A stretch of DNA of 64,000 nucleotides from the NCBI RefSeq assembly GCF_963675165.1, contig NC_087382.1, positions 5,681,963 to 5,745,962 of the forward strand, in the 5' to 3' direction. Numbering within the stretch: the stretch's first letter is position 1; every line of letters starts with the position of its first letter. Source of the stretch: Halichondria panicea. Its lineage: Eukaryota > Porifera > Demospongiae > Suberitida > Halichondriidae. The notes under the pieces are model-generated. The model worked only from the letters and a program-made list of their open reading frames with translations. It had not been told where the DNA came from and did no database searches. The position numbers and the translations under genes were made by a program. This document shows, in pieces, positions 54,481-64,000 of the stretch.

Positions 54481-54808
54481 GGGAGCAGAAATCAAACATG
54501 CAGAGGGTACCAAACGATGTAACTATTTTGTACACTTTCTTAGATAGATTAGTCATAGGATGTTTTACTTAGTTCACTGTTAATCATTTAATTTGAAGTA
54601 TGCTGTATCAATGCAATGTCTCTTGTTGCTATGACAATGTGATGTACTTGTAACACTTATATGCATGTCATGTGAGCACACTACCACCAGTGTTGATTAA
54701 CACACTCAAGAGTGTGTGTTGATCAACACCTCTCAGTGTGTTAAACTTAAACAGTGCAACGAGCACACTAAAAGTGTGTTAATTAACGCACCATTTTTAA
54801 CAGTGTAC

Positions 54809-54905
54809 AGCCTGTAATGCCCACTTCATGCATGAGAACTCTACATGAAATGCAACAGTTCAGTGAAGGCTGGTCCAATATTCCTGATTGCAATGATGAT
54901 GGTCA
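54809..54905 (+). pseudogene. Relic last exon of an E-family gene
   Basis: cagcctgtaatgcccacttcatg and gcaacagttcagtgaaggctggtccaatattcctga match the last exon of gene E at 58,083-58,180, with frameshifting indels. It begins directly at the right end of the piggyBac element. Confidence 0.75.
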
Positions 54906-55324
54906 TGATCATTATCTGCTCTTTCGAGTACAAATGAACTGAAGATGTTGAAACCTTGTTGTTTACATAACAATTAAGTGTACACAGAAGCCAATAAGTA
55001 TATACAGCTAAGCAACCCAATACAGTAATAAAAAAGATAGCAGAATGTGGGTAGTAGCGAGGGCGTACATGACATCAAAAGGCAATAAGTGCACTTTGCC
55101 AATTTGTCTATTGGTGCCCACACTCACTAATGCTTCGTTGTTATTTCAATATGGAGGTATTTGTGTTGTATGTATCAAAACATACTCGGAATACTATATA
55201 CATGCATCAGTTTCTTTGGGCTTTTAAATCTCATACACACTGTACAGTATAGTACATGCCATAATTACGGCACACACATGCAAGTTAAGAACACTGCTAT
55301 GAGGTTAAATGCATGCGTACGTAT

Positions 55325-55690
55325 ATACCGGCCGTAGCGGGTAATTCCGTGAGGTTAAAAAATTCTTTCAGAAAACGGTGAGTAAAATTTCGTTCCATTT
55401 TATTTCTTGCACTGCTTGCATGCATTCCGATAAGCCACGCCTACATTTTCGTGGGGGAAAAGTTCGTAGATGTCAGCTTGCCCACGAAAAGAATGAATAT
55501 TTTACCCCACGAAAATTAGTATTAGTTATTGCCCAGCCAGAGTGCAACATGCCATATATTGCATGAGGACGCCTGCAATAACTAACTTGTTGCCCAATGA
55601 CGTTAAACTCGTCTGATTGGTCATATAAGTCGTAATAAAAGACATGTGTTTTAAAGGAATTTTAGTGTATTCATTAGTTTTGCTGTATTC
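55325..55690. repeat. Adjacent MITE-family and family 1 repeat copies
   Basis: 55,325-55,520 resembles the nested element at 20,293 (gtagcgggtaatt...ccccacgaaaatta). 55,505-55,690 is an inverted copy of family 1. The neighbouring 54,906-55,320 and 55,690-56,310 show no gene; 55,887-55,955 has a 36-bp unit repeated twice. Confidence 0.6.
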
Positions 55691-56317
55691 CATAGTAAAT
55701 CTTTAGGTTTTCTTCCCACTTCTAGTGCTAAAAGTAGTAGCCTATATAAAAGGGACCAAATGAGTTATTGGGTGGGGATGGTGGGGTATAAGTCCCAAAT
55801 GGATATCTCTTACAGTGCAAGTGCATATAATCCAGTGCATAATGCAGTGCAATATATGCTTGCTATATAGTAGTGTGAAAGACTATGTTTCTTAGTTGGT
55901 TATTGTTTGTGCTTTTTATGTTTCTTAGTTGGTTATTGTTTGTGCTTTTGTTCGTTATTGTATAGGGTTACTGTTCATGTATGCCAGGCAAGGATTCTTG
56001 CCTTAGCTTGATTATAGCTGTTATAGTGTTAAATAGACTACATTTACTTATTTGGTATGTTGTGCAATAGTATACGACTGTACACCCAAGGTGTTAATCC
56101 CTCTCTCCTGCCCTGTAAGATCCCGTCAAACCAGTTTTAGAACCTGACAAACAGGAAGTGTTCAGGAGTGTATAAAAGGACAGTGTGTTAGATTTTGAGT
56201 TTTAGTTGTTTTTGTGATGTTAAAGTTTATGCGATGTTGTGGAATTGATGTTGTTAAATGAAGATTGTTGAATTGAATTGTGAGAACTTAATAGTCTAGA
56301 AGTGGATCTTTTACAAG

Positions 56318-56603
56318 TAGCGATGCATCATGCCATGCATATACTGAGCACTGGATTGCTTTGATCTGCCCACTCACTGGGCAACAACATACTATACGGT
56401 AATAATTATGAAACTGACATTTTGTGATATATATGCATGCATGCAAAACTATCATCTATAATTATAGTCATTACTTTCAAGAATGATTATAATCATAAAA
56501 TTAATGTCAGTTTAATAATTATTACCGTATAGCATGGTGTTGCCCAGTGAGTGGGCAGATCAAAGCAATCCAGTGCTCAGTATATGGCATGATGCATCGC
56601 TAC
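56318..56603. repeat. Inverted repeat with ~105-bp arms (family 1)
   Basis: Arms about 56,318-56,425 and 56,497-56,603 share gctttgatctgcccactcac and ctatacggtaataattat in opposite directions with few mismatches. It is a foldback element upstream of gene E. Confidence 0.85.
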
Positions 56604-56847
56604 CATAGCAACCATATATTGCACTGCATTATTTATTGGAATGTGGGACTCAGTGGGAGGTAGTGTGTATATAATGGTCCCCACAACATGTCATACACAC
56701 GTCTATATATAGTAATGTTAGGTGTATATTTATAGCTACACTTTGAGTATAAATACGGAACAACAAAGCCTAATCCAATACATTGAGAGATTTGCAAGCA
56801 GGATTGACTATATACCACAACAGTTTGATTCACAGAACTATATAACC

Positions 56848-58198
56848 ATGGTAAGAAACTACTATTTTTCTTGCGCTATAAATGAATATCAATGTTTTAG
56901 ATACCGTTGGTGTTGTTAGTGCTGATGGGAGCACTTTCTGTGAATTGCCAGAGCTTAACATGTCTAGCAGAGGAAATACCTGCAGGGAGTGATGAATTCC
57001 AACGTTGTCTCCGCATAATACTAAATGTGAGTTGCCTACAAAATATCAGGAATTCTTGCTCTGCATGCATATAGCTATATATAGCTTAAAAAGTGCAGTA
57101 TTATGTGGGCATCTATAAGTTTTTTCTACTGCACTATAAATGTATGGTATAATGTGTCCACATGCATCCATGCAGACAATGTATACACACCGAGAAATTT
57201 TAAGTGCCATTTGATTACTAGAATTATAGAACACATACATGTTTATACCCCTAGCCTCGATTCTAGGTCGCTGGAATCGAGGCTAGTTTATACCATAATT
57301 ATACCGATAATTATAAGCCCTTTTTTATTCTCATCTACGTACATGCACATGCAGGCAACAATCGGAGGAAGTGATGCTTTTTGCAGTGATTCAGATTGCA
57401 AAACATTCTTTTCTGATGCATATAACAACTGTGGACTCTGTAATCCGATTGAGTTGGGTATGACATACACATGCATGCACATACACATGCCATGGTATAC
57501 ATGCATGATCACGCAGTCAAGCTATATATATACATAAGGAATGTTGGAGCGCAGTATATCAAGAGCCAGAGGCCAGAGGGGGTGCATGCTGGAGCGTCCT
57601 CTGTACCTCTCTGCTAGCGTACAGTCAGAGGCTCTGACTACACCCCTGAGCCAAGCATGCATGCGCTTTCCCTGACAACATGCAATTAATATTTTTCGCA
57701 GGTTGCAGCACGAGTCTAAATCTGACTGATAATAACGGTGCCCCTGCTCTGTCTTGCTTGTTTAACGATGTGGCAGCACATCCAAATCTCCAAGAGTGTC
57801 AAAGGAGAAGATCACAAGTAAACAATTTACTGCATGCATGGCAAAAATATATTATTACATTATAATTCAGAACCTGACAGATTACTGCCTTGCTGACGAT
57901 TGTTACTTCATAGAAAATGGCTACAACACCTGTGGATTCGATATACACAAATGTAACCCTGTCAGGCAAGGTATAATGTTATCAAAACTAACTTCGTGTA
58001 CTATAGGATATAATTATAAGACATGTATAGTAAAAACGTGCATGATTCTTGATTCCTGAATGGTTTATCTATATATATGCAGCCTGTAATGCTCACTTCA
58101 TGGGAGCTCTACAAGAATGCAACAGTGCAGTAACGGCTGGTCCAACATTCCTGACTGCAATCATGGTCATGTTCTACTATTTTCTCCAAGACTTTTGA
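56848..58198 (+). CDS. Gene E: small secreted cysteine-rich protein with hydrophobic C-terminus
   Basis: Six exons: 56848-56850 (ATG only), 56901-57026, 57355-57457, 57702-57817, 57871-57970 and 58083-58198. One frame gives 187 residues plus TGA. The first 20 residues are a signal peptide (MIPLVLLVLMGALSVNC). The body is an internal duplication of a Cys module: FCSDSDCKTFFSDAYNNCG..CNP and YCLADDCYFIENGYNTCG....CNP. Each is preceded by a C...C segment. An NLTD motif offers N-glycosylation sites. The tail (TFLTAIMVMFYYFLQDF) is hydrophobic and could be a GPI-anchor signal or membrane segment. No known family was recognised. Relics and a pseudogene of the same family lie on both sides. Confidence 0.8.
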
Positions 58199-58487
58199 GT
58201 ATATATACATGCATGCACTGATCGAAACCTATAATGACTGCAGTTTACAACATAATATATAGATGAAAATAGCATGGTTGAGCAACCTTAATCTTCTTAG
58301 ACTACATAATTTGGGAGACCGATATCAATTTTTTATTGTGGAATAATATGTATTAAAATACTGTTACACTGCAAAAAATGAAGTGCGGTGAGCCATGCAT
58401 TAATTCGGTATATATAGTGAGCACACTCAGAAACTATAGAGTATGAATATATACACAGATCAGTACCTAACTCAGGCTACTCTACAC

Positions 58488-59041
58488 TATAGGGGTTGGT
58501 AGATTATGCTAGCATAATTTTGAGCATAATAGACGCACATAGTATAATAGGGGTCTAAAGAATAATTGCATCGGAAATAGGTATCAATGTCCATTTTTGG
58601 TAAAGATCATTACATTAAGTTTTGCATAAAGACGTTTTCATGGCAAAAAATGCTGAAGGTGGATCAGTTCTGAGATCATGATTATATTAATTATGTCTTG
58701 TGGCAGTAGGTTAATTGTGTGCTGTGCTATATATACGTCTCAATTTCGTCTATAATTATTGTGTTACATTTTTGGGGAATAATCAGATTTTTATGAGAAT
58801 AATCGGTGAGAATAATAGGCACACTTTTCAATAGTTTAAGAATAGAATAATGGGTAGAAAAAAGCATAAATGATAATATAGTGAGTCTATATAATTATAT
58901 GTTGTGCATGCTTTGGAAGAATAATGTCGGAATCAATAATAGGCGATTTGAAAAGAATAATAGGCCGTTTGAATAAGCTGTTTTAACTTGAGCATAAAAA
59001 TAGGTAATAATAACCTCGAGCATAATCTACCAACCCCTATA
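58488..59041. mobile_element. Non-autonomous element with GGGGTTGGTAGATTATGCT ends
   Basis: Perfect inverted ends tataggggttggtagattatgct and its complement, 554 bp overall. The interior is rich in aataatagg motifs and has no ORF. The flanks suggest a TA or TATA target. Confidence 0.88.
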
Positions 59042-59154
59042 CTATAACTTGATTTGGAATGCTTTTGTGCATATAAAAGCCGTTGGTCTGACAGAAGAGG
59101 ACGTACTATACAATTTTGAATAACTATATATATACTGAGGTCAATGCATATAAT

Positions 59155-59275
59155 AGGAGGAATTAAGATATCTCAGAGTAACATAACATTATACTGTCCG
59201 GATTAGAACTGTATTTTGTTGAGAAAGAGTCTACGATAAGTATTATTATGCAGTAATCTTGTTCGAGAGAGTATT
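59155..59275 (+). pseudogene. Relic exon of the E/F family
   Basis: ggaggaattaagatatctcagagtaac...actgtccggattagaactgtattttgttgag...gtaatcttgttcgaga matches exon 5 of pseudogene F (62,762-62,867), with internal stops and a deletion of the Cys codons. Confidence 0.7.
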
Positions 59276-59334
59276 ATATAGGTGCATGAAAAACATTTTG
59301 GTCTCATATAGCTATATATAGCTTGCACTCATTC

Positions 59335-59527
59335 GGTGGATTGTTTCGTTTAGCGTGATGTACGCTAACAGAACAATCCACCAGGACAAAAAGTACAGGT
59401 TGTGCATTTAGCTGTACTTTTGGACACAGTATATATAATTATACTATAATTATACTGGGTATATAAGTATACTACCTGTAATCTATGCAAGTGTTTCTGT
59501 TTAGCGTGAGCTCATGTTAACCAGAAA
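59335..59527. other. Three consecutive stem-loops
   Basis: Hairpin 1 (59,335-59,382): ggtggattgttt...gaacaatccacc with a 21-bp near-perfect stem. Hairpin 2 (about 59,386-59,424): caaaaagtacag...ctgtacttttgg. Hairpin 3 (59,492-59,527): gtttctgtttagcgtg...catgttaaccagaaac. Hairpins 1 and 3 share gtttagcgtga. They could be RNA structures or old foldback repeats. Confidence 0.6.
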
Positions 59528-59954
59528 CCACCATAAAATAAAATAAAATAGAGGCTGTTTGTTGCTTGAACGTGAGACTAATAATTGACAGACATGCACT
59601 CTGCATGGTGTGGGACTCAACCTTCACTAATTAGTTAATTGGCAAGTCTTTGCGTAAAGGAATTATCTGTTGGCATTGACGCCATGTATATACCTAAATT
59701 AGTCCGATAATGCAGGTCACTGGCCACATAGCCATTATAGACAGTCAGAGTTAATTGACCCCACCTTGATACTGTTTACATGCAGAGATAAACGTTTCTG
59801 CATCTTAAACCATGCATGCAGCCCAAACAACAGATTAAAGGACATTGGACAAGTACGGCTGTTGTGAAAATTATTGTCTTATAGCGTTGTGCATCAAGCT
59901 TGCAATTGTATACTTGTTGTCCAAGGAGTTGCACTATAGTTGTGCATGGGAAGA

Positions 59955-60195
59955 AAACCTAAGAATGTACTAGAATTCAGCAAAAGTAATGAATTCACTA
60001 AAATTCACTCAAAACACGTCTTTTGTTACGGGAAAAACTTGACCAATCAGAAGAGTTTGACGTCATTGGGCAACAAGTTATTGCAGGCTCCTTCGTGCAA
60101 CATGCCCTGCATGGATGACATATGCCTGAGGGCATTATGTTGCTCCAGTACAATAATTATAATATGGCATGTTGCACTTGTGCTGTGCAACTAAT
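59955..60195 (+). repeat. Dispersed repeat family 1 copy
   Basis: Shares gaccaatcagaagagtttgacg and gcaacatgcc motifs with 34,408-34,500 and, inverted, with 55,505-55,690. Nothing gene-like occurs between 60,195 and 60,600. Confidence 0.65.
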
Positions 60196-60599
60196 ACATT
60201 ATACACAATTTAGGCACGTGGCATACATATTTGCATAATTATTTGTAAAGGTATAATAATGAAAGCACCGCAGGTGCTGATGCCTCGGTGGAGATGCCAA
60301 AGCTACATAACATAAAGCTACTAATAGCTGATGAACATTTTTGCAATAATTATTTTGCTGCATGCAAACTCAAAGAATGGGTAATGATCGACCATGATTG
60401 TTGTTAAAAACGATCGATGCCAAAAGTTCAATTCTAAAAATTAATGGCTGCCATCAGCAGAGCCTTGCAGCTCTCATCCTCACTCTTGCAGCTACCAATA
60501 GCTAGCGTTCTAGTACAGAGCTAACTACTAAGTAGAGTAGTAACACTCGGTAAACAAGTTTGGCTACGTGCTCTTCTGAAAAGGCTGCAATGGCATTCC

Positions 60600-60840
60600 A
60601 AGTAAGCAAAACTAGGCATAACTCGAGAACGAAGCATTATTTTGCAAATCCACGAATTAAAATCCAAGTAAACATGACTAGAAGCCTATAGAAACTCTTA
60701 CTTGCACTTGATTCATCCTTGAGCAGTTGTAGCGGTCTACACACACACACACACACACACACAGACACACAGATACACAGACACACAAACACACTACCGT
60801 ATACCTCGCTTGCGCATGCGCACCGAGGCATAATTATTAT
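60600..60840 (-). repeat. Dispersed repeat family 3, inverted copy
   Basis: Reverse complement of the 34,690 repeat, including the AC run at about 60,739-60,762 and a tgcgcatgcgca palindrome near 60,813. A G run of about 18 follows at 61,016. Confidence 0.7.
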
Positions 60841-61149
60841 GCGAGTGAAAAACCCAGAGGAAGGAAGGTTGGACGCGCGTCATCCACCGTCAGGTTTTAT
60901 CTGCCAGATATCTGTAGAATATAATTATAGCTGTTTAATAACTGACTATAATATAATTATGCCTCAACTTTTATGCACTACGCCATGTCTGTGTTCATCC
61001 TGCCAAATTCTAGAGGGGGGGGGGGGGGGGGGCGAATTACCCCCCTCACCCCCTTCAATGCAGCTCTGCTGGTTCAGTGAGAATAAAATTGTATCTGAAA
61101 GCCAGAGTGTCTGAAAATCAACCCTTAAACTATATAATTATCGCTGACA

Positions 61150-61995
61150 AATTGAAAACACTTACTATTAGTATTTGCCACCATGTATGTTGCAAATACT
61201 GATCAAGGTGTTGTCCTTTTGACATAATATCATAATCATTATAATAGACAACGAGTGTTCAAATACAGAGGCGTTGTCCTTTTGACATAAAAATTATAAA
61301 TTATAATTATCATAACCGAACAACGAGTGTTCGATCTCTTTACACAAAGCGTTTGCTGTATATTATACGGCTCTTGGTAGTTTGACATGACTACTAGGAT
61401 TTATAGTCACGAGCAAAAAATAATTATTATAAATATTGGTTGAAAATGTACCGATGGAAAACTGATATACTCAACTGTTGGCTCAATTGGGCTTCTGCAT
61501 GAACATGCATAGTTGTGTATGCATACCAATAATCTTTGTCGTGAGCTCTTGCGTATAATTATACATATATACCAGCTAATGCATGTATTAGATTGTAAGC
61601 CGCTTATTAAAAATTGTAAGTAATATCATACATACACATTTTGGACCATGTGTAACTTAGAATTCTTATATTCAACTCAACACGTGTAACACATCACGTG
61701 TTACACCCACACACACAACCTGACATCACTACTGCTAAGGTAACACATCACGTGTTACACCCATACACACAGTCTGACATCACTACTGCTAAGGTAATAC
61801 TAGTAAGTTAGTTTCTAGTCCAGTTACACATGCATGGACAGTACATATAACCCTGGCACTATTCTATCGCACATATACTCCTTACATTCTATCGCTGACA
61901 AAATACTTAGTATATTTGCCACCATGTATTTATGTTGCAAATGAATGTGGTTTACATAATTATACAGTGCGTTGTCCTTTTGACATTACCATTAT
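61150..61995. repeat. Direct repeats and a 54-bp tandem pair
   Basis: A block with tttgccaccatgtat, cgttgtccttttgacata and gacaacgagtgttc occurs near 61,160-61,335 and again near 61,905-61,995. Between them, 61,686-61,793 holds two 54-bp units containing the palindrome gtaacacatcacgtgttac. No gene seen. Confidence 0.7.
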
Positions 61996-62112
61996 AGACA
62001 ATGAGTAGTATAGGAGTTGGCCCCACCTCACATATGCAGAGATAAAATAGTTCAGGTTTCTGCATTAATATAGTCCCAAGACACCAAATAGTTAGAAACT
62101 GTAAAAGTACGT

Positions 62113-62990
62113 ATGATGGCAGCTGTGAATGTGGTAAGAAAAATTAGCTTATAAATGCATGCGGTATGTCATTGCATGCCTATATAGATCTAATTATTGT
62201 ACAGATCAAGCTGACGTTGATTCTTCTCACTGTATTGATAGTACAACCATGCATGCAATAAGTGTCAACTGCATGTGCTGTTGAAGAAGATGGCCTTACA
62301 TGTCTGACTAGAATGATACCAATCAGTAATGATACATTCAGGAGATGTGGAACTCTCACATTAGTATGCGTACAATTATTGCATGCAAGAACATGCATTT
62401 ACCGGATTTTATTACTTGATTGTGCACATTATTTTTATAGGATTCAAATCAAACAACTTTCTGCCACAATGATACATGTCGAGACTATTTCTCACAAGCC
62501 TACGAAACGTGTGTGGCCTATATGCAATCCAGTTCAGTTGGATAAGTTGCTAACCATGCATGCATGAATAATTATGACGCCCTCATACTATTTGTACAGC
62601 TTGCAAAGAATCCGCAATTGAAAACAAAAACTACAGCACCACACTTGATTTAGAATGTTTGTTTGTGGAAGCTGCTGGAGTGGGTTTGGGGGCATGTCAG
62701 TCTAAATTAATAGTGAGTTGCTATATACTTCACACGATTTGAATAACTAAGACATTCATAGGAGGAAGGTCTTACAGCGTACTGTCTGGATGAGAACTGC
62801 TCTTTTGTTGAGGAAGCCTACAATAAGTGCGGATTTGATTGGCATAGCTGTAATCCTGTTCGAGAAAGTAAGTGAAAAAATAATGAAATTTATAAGTTAC
62901 ATTTTATGCTTAACATGCAGCTTGCAATAAGCATTTCAGATCTGTGCTGCCAGAAATGCAACAGTGGAGGAAAACCAACTTCATCAATGG
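62113..62990 (+). pseudogene. Pseudogene F: decayed paralogue of gene E
   Basis: Exon order parallels gene E: 62,113-62,133 (MMAAVNV), 62,205-62,363, about 62,441-62,536, 62,600-62,712, 62,762-62,867 and from 62,921. Conserved pieces include CHNDTCRDYFSQAYETC, YCLDENCSFVEEAYNKCG and SCNPVRE. Lesions: an in-frame TAA at 62,259-62,261 within the signal-peptide exon, a net 4-nt insertion in the third exon, a lost GT donor (ttggataag) after it, and a 1-nt insertion in the last exon. Most splice sites remain, so decay is recent or alternative use of parts is possible. Confidence 0.7.
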
Positions 62991-63359
62991 CTAGTATTAT
63001 ATGATTCTGATAATGGGTTCTGTGCTCATGATTATTTGAGTAACACATGCTCAAACTTTGAAGGATCAGTCGTCACACTATTCAACTTGTGTATCATGTG
63101 TTTTTGTAGAATGAGAATAGAACTTGAATGTCTTTCTACATTATACAAACAACCACCATGCATGTTGGTTTACTTGTGAACTGTGAATAATAATTTTGTC
63201 AGGATGGTTGGGCGATCTCCCTGCATCAACAATCAAGACTATAGTGTTTATAGGGGTGCACAGACTTATAAACAAGGGGATAGAACAATAACTGCACATG
63301 TTTCATTCATTCATTAACACACAAAGCCAAAAAACGCTTAAATCACTGAGCCAAAATAA

Positions 63360-63690
63360 TTACTTATTGCCCAGCACGAGTGCAACATGACAAATATTGC
63401 ACTGGAGTAATGCATTATTTTCCCGGCTGTACGAGGGCGCCTGCAATATGGGTTGGTGGCATAATTGTAGACACGTTTTTTTTGGAGAATTATGTTGGCA
63501 TGCATGTGAACCTTTATAACAATTATATATGAGGCAGGTTTTGAAAGTATATATACAGGTCAGTATATGGATTAAATGGTGTGTATATAGGCCTCAGGCT
63601 GATGGTCGTGACGAAAGTACTGGTGATGCAACATGCCATATACAGAGCACTGCATGGATTGCTTTGATCTGCCCACTCACTGAGCAACAA
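63360..63690. repeat. Dispersed repeat family 1 fragments
   Basis: gagtgcaacatgacaaatattgcactggag at 63,379 and gcaacatgccatatacagagcactg...ctttgatctgcccactcac at about 63,628-63,680. No gene recognised in 63,000-64,000. Confidence 0.6.
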
Positions 63691-63797
63691 GCCGATATGC
63701 AGGACACACACCTATATACATACGTCCATGCATGCATATATATAGGAAGCGGAATTAATTTATACTGTTTGTGTTGCTTGAGTGTGCATAAGTTATA

Positions 63798-63934
63798 GTT
63801 AAACAATGGCCTCGAGTGGTATATTTGATTTACACGCGAGAGTAATCTGATAAACCACGAGGCGCAGCCGAGTTGGTTTATCTGATTACTCGAGCGTGTA
63901 AAGCAAATATACCACGAGAGGCCATAGTTTAACT
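63798..63934. repeat. Near-perfect palindromic element, about 137 bp
   Basis: agttaaacaatggcct...gtggtatatttg...tttacacgc...gataaacca is repeated in inverted orientation around ggcgcagcc. A foldback MITE is likely. Confidence 0.8.
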
Positions 63935-64000
63935 GGCTTGTACTATGTTTAGAACTGTACTACTATGTTTAGCTACTTCCTGTCATGCTTCTTCAATGAA

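Larger units (their letters stand above)
48184..54805. mobile_element. PiggyBac-type transposon, about 6.6 kb
   Basis: Inverted ends: cactgttaaaaacggggtgtt at 48,184 and ...cgcaccatttttaacagtg ending 54,805. Both ends have several subterminal gtgtgttaa/ttaacacac motifs. TTAA occurs at 48,189-48,192 and 54,797-54,800, the piggyBac target; the bases outside it (cactg / cagtg) form a palindrome, so the exact border (TTAA, or CACTG with TA) is uncertain. It encodes one intact transposase. It is inserted in what was an intron of an E-family relic. The 52,400-54,700 part is non-coding apart from diverged direct repeats and a run of about 24 A near 52,664. Confidence 0.82.

Noticed and set aside
55045-55227. 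Plus ORF MWVVARAYMTSKGNK...
   Set aside because: Short, no paralogue in the window, in repeat-rich intergenic DNA; likely chance.

Overview
This is an AT-rich animal genome window with many short introns, no rRNA or tRNA genes seen, and many small inverted-repeat elements. The gene style (CUB modules, furin-type sites, Big/HYR-like beta-sandwich repeats, compact phased introns) and the words ATAATTAT and CATGCATG throughout suggest a marine demosponge, perhaps Amphimedon-like. That assignment is inference. Most real coding sequence lies in exons of 30-290 bp, so gene models were built by hand from splice sites, reading phase and comparison of paralogues.

Layout: (1) 1-30 kb is a tandem segmental duplication on the minus strand. 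Position 1 aligns with about 15,790, and the similarity ends near 11,185 and 28,170. Each unit carries two secreted CUB genes, here called A and B. A1 (672-2,902) is cut by the window edge; B1 (3,734-10,211), A2 (12,258-18,528) and B2 (19,396-26,979) are read nearly in full. A decayed B-like pseudogene follows each B gene; it is truncated in unit 1 and longer in unit 2. (2) 30.3-44.4 kb holds a divergent pair of distant relatives, gene C (minus, 30,351-37,409) and gene D (plus, 38,161-44,423). They share a 751-bp spacer containing an NRF1-like palindrome. (3) 45-55 kb is a transposon-rich tract with beta-helix (Pmp-like) repeat remnants, a perfect 118-bp hairpin, a MITE, and a roughly 6.6-kb piggyBac-type element with an intact two-exon transposase. 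A 12-copy tandem array sits inside that transposase intron. The element split a relic of the next family. (4) 56.8-63 kb holds a small secreted cysteine-rich family: gene E (intact, 56,848-58,198), pseudogene F (about 62,113-62,990) and several isolated relic exons.

Genes A, B, C and D share a core: signal peptide, short Cys segment, one CUB domain, a basic or dibasic site directly after the CUB domain (RRKR in A, five or six R in B, HKR in C, KKR in D), a conserved middle beta/alpha module, and an SC/AC-containing helix. In C and D the protein ends there; A and B add Big/HYR-like modules. This looks like a lineage-specific family of secreted or surface proteins that is proteolytically processed. 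Function is unknown; recognition, adhesion or defence are only hypotheses.
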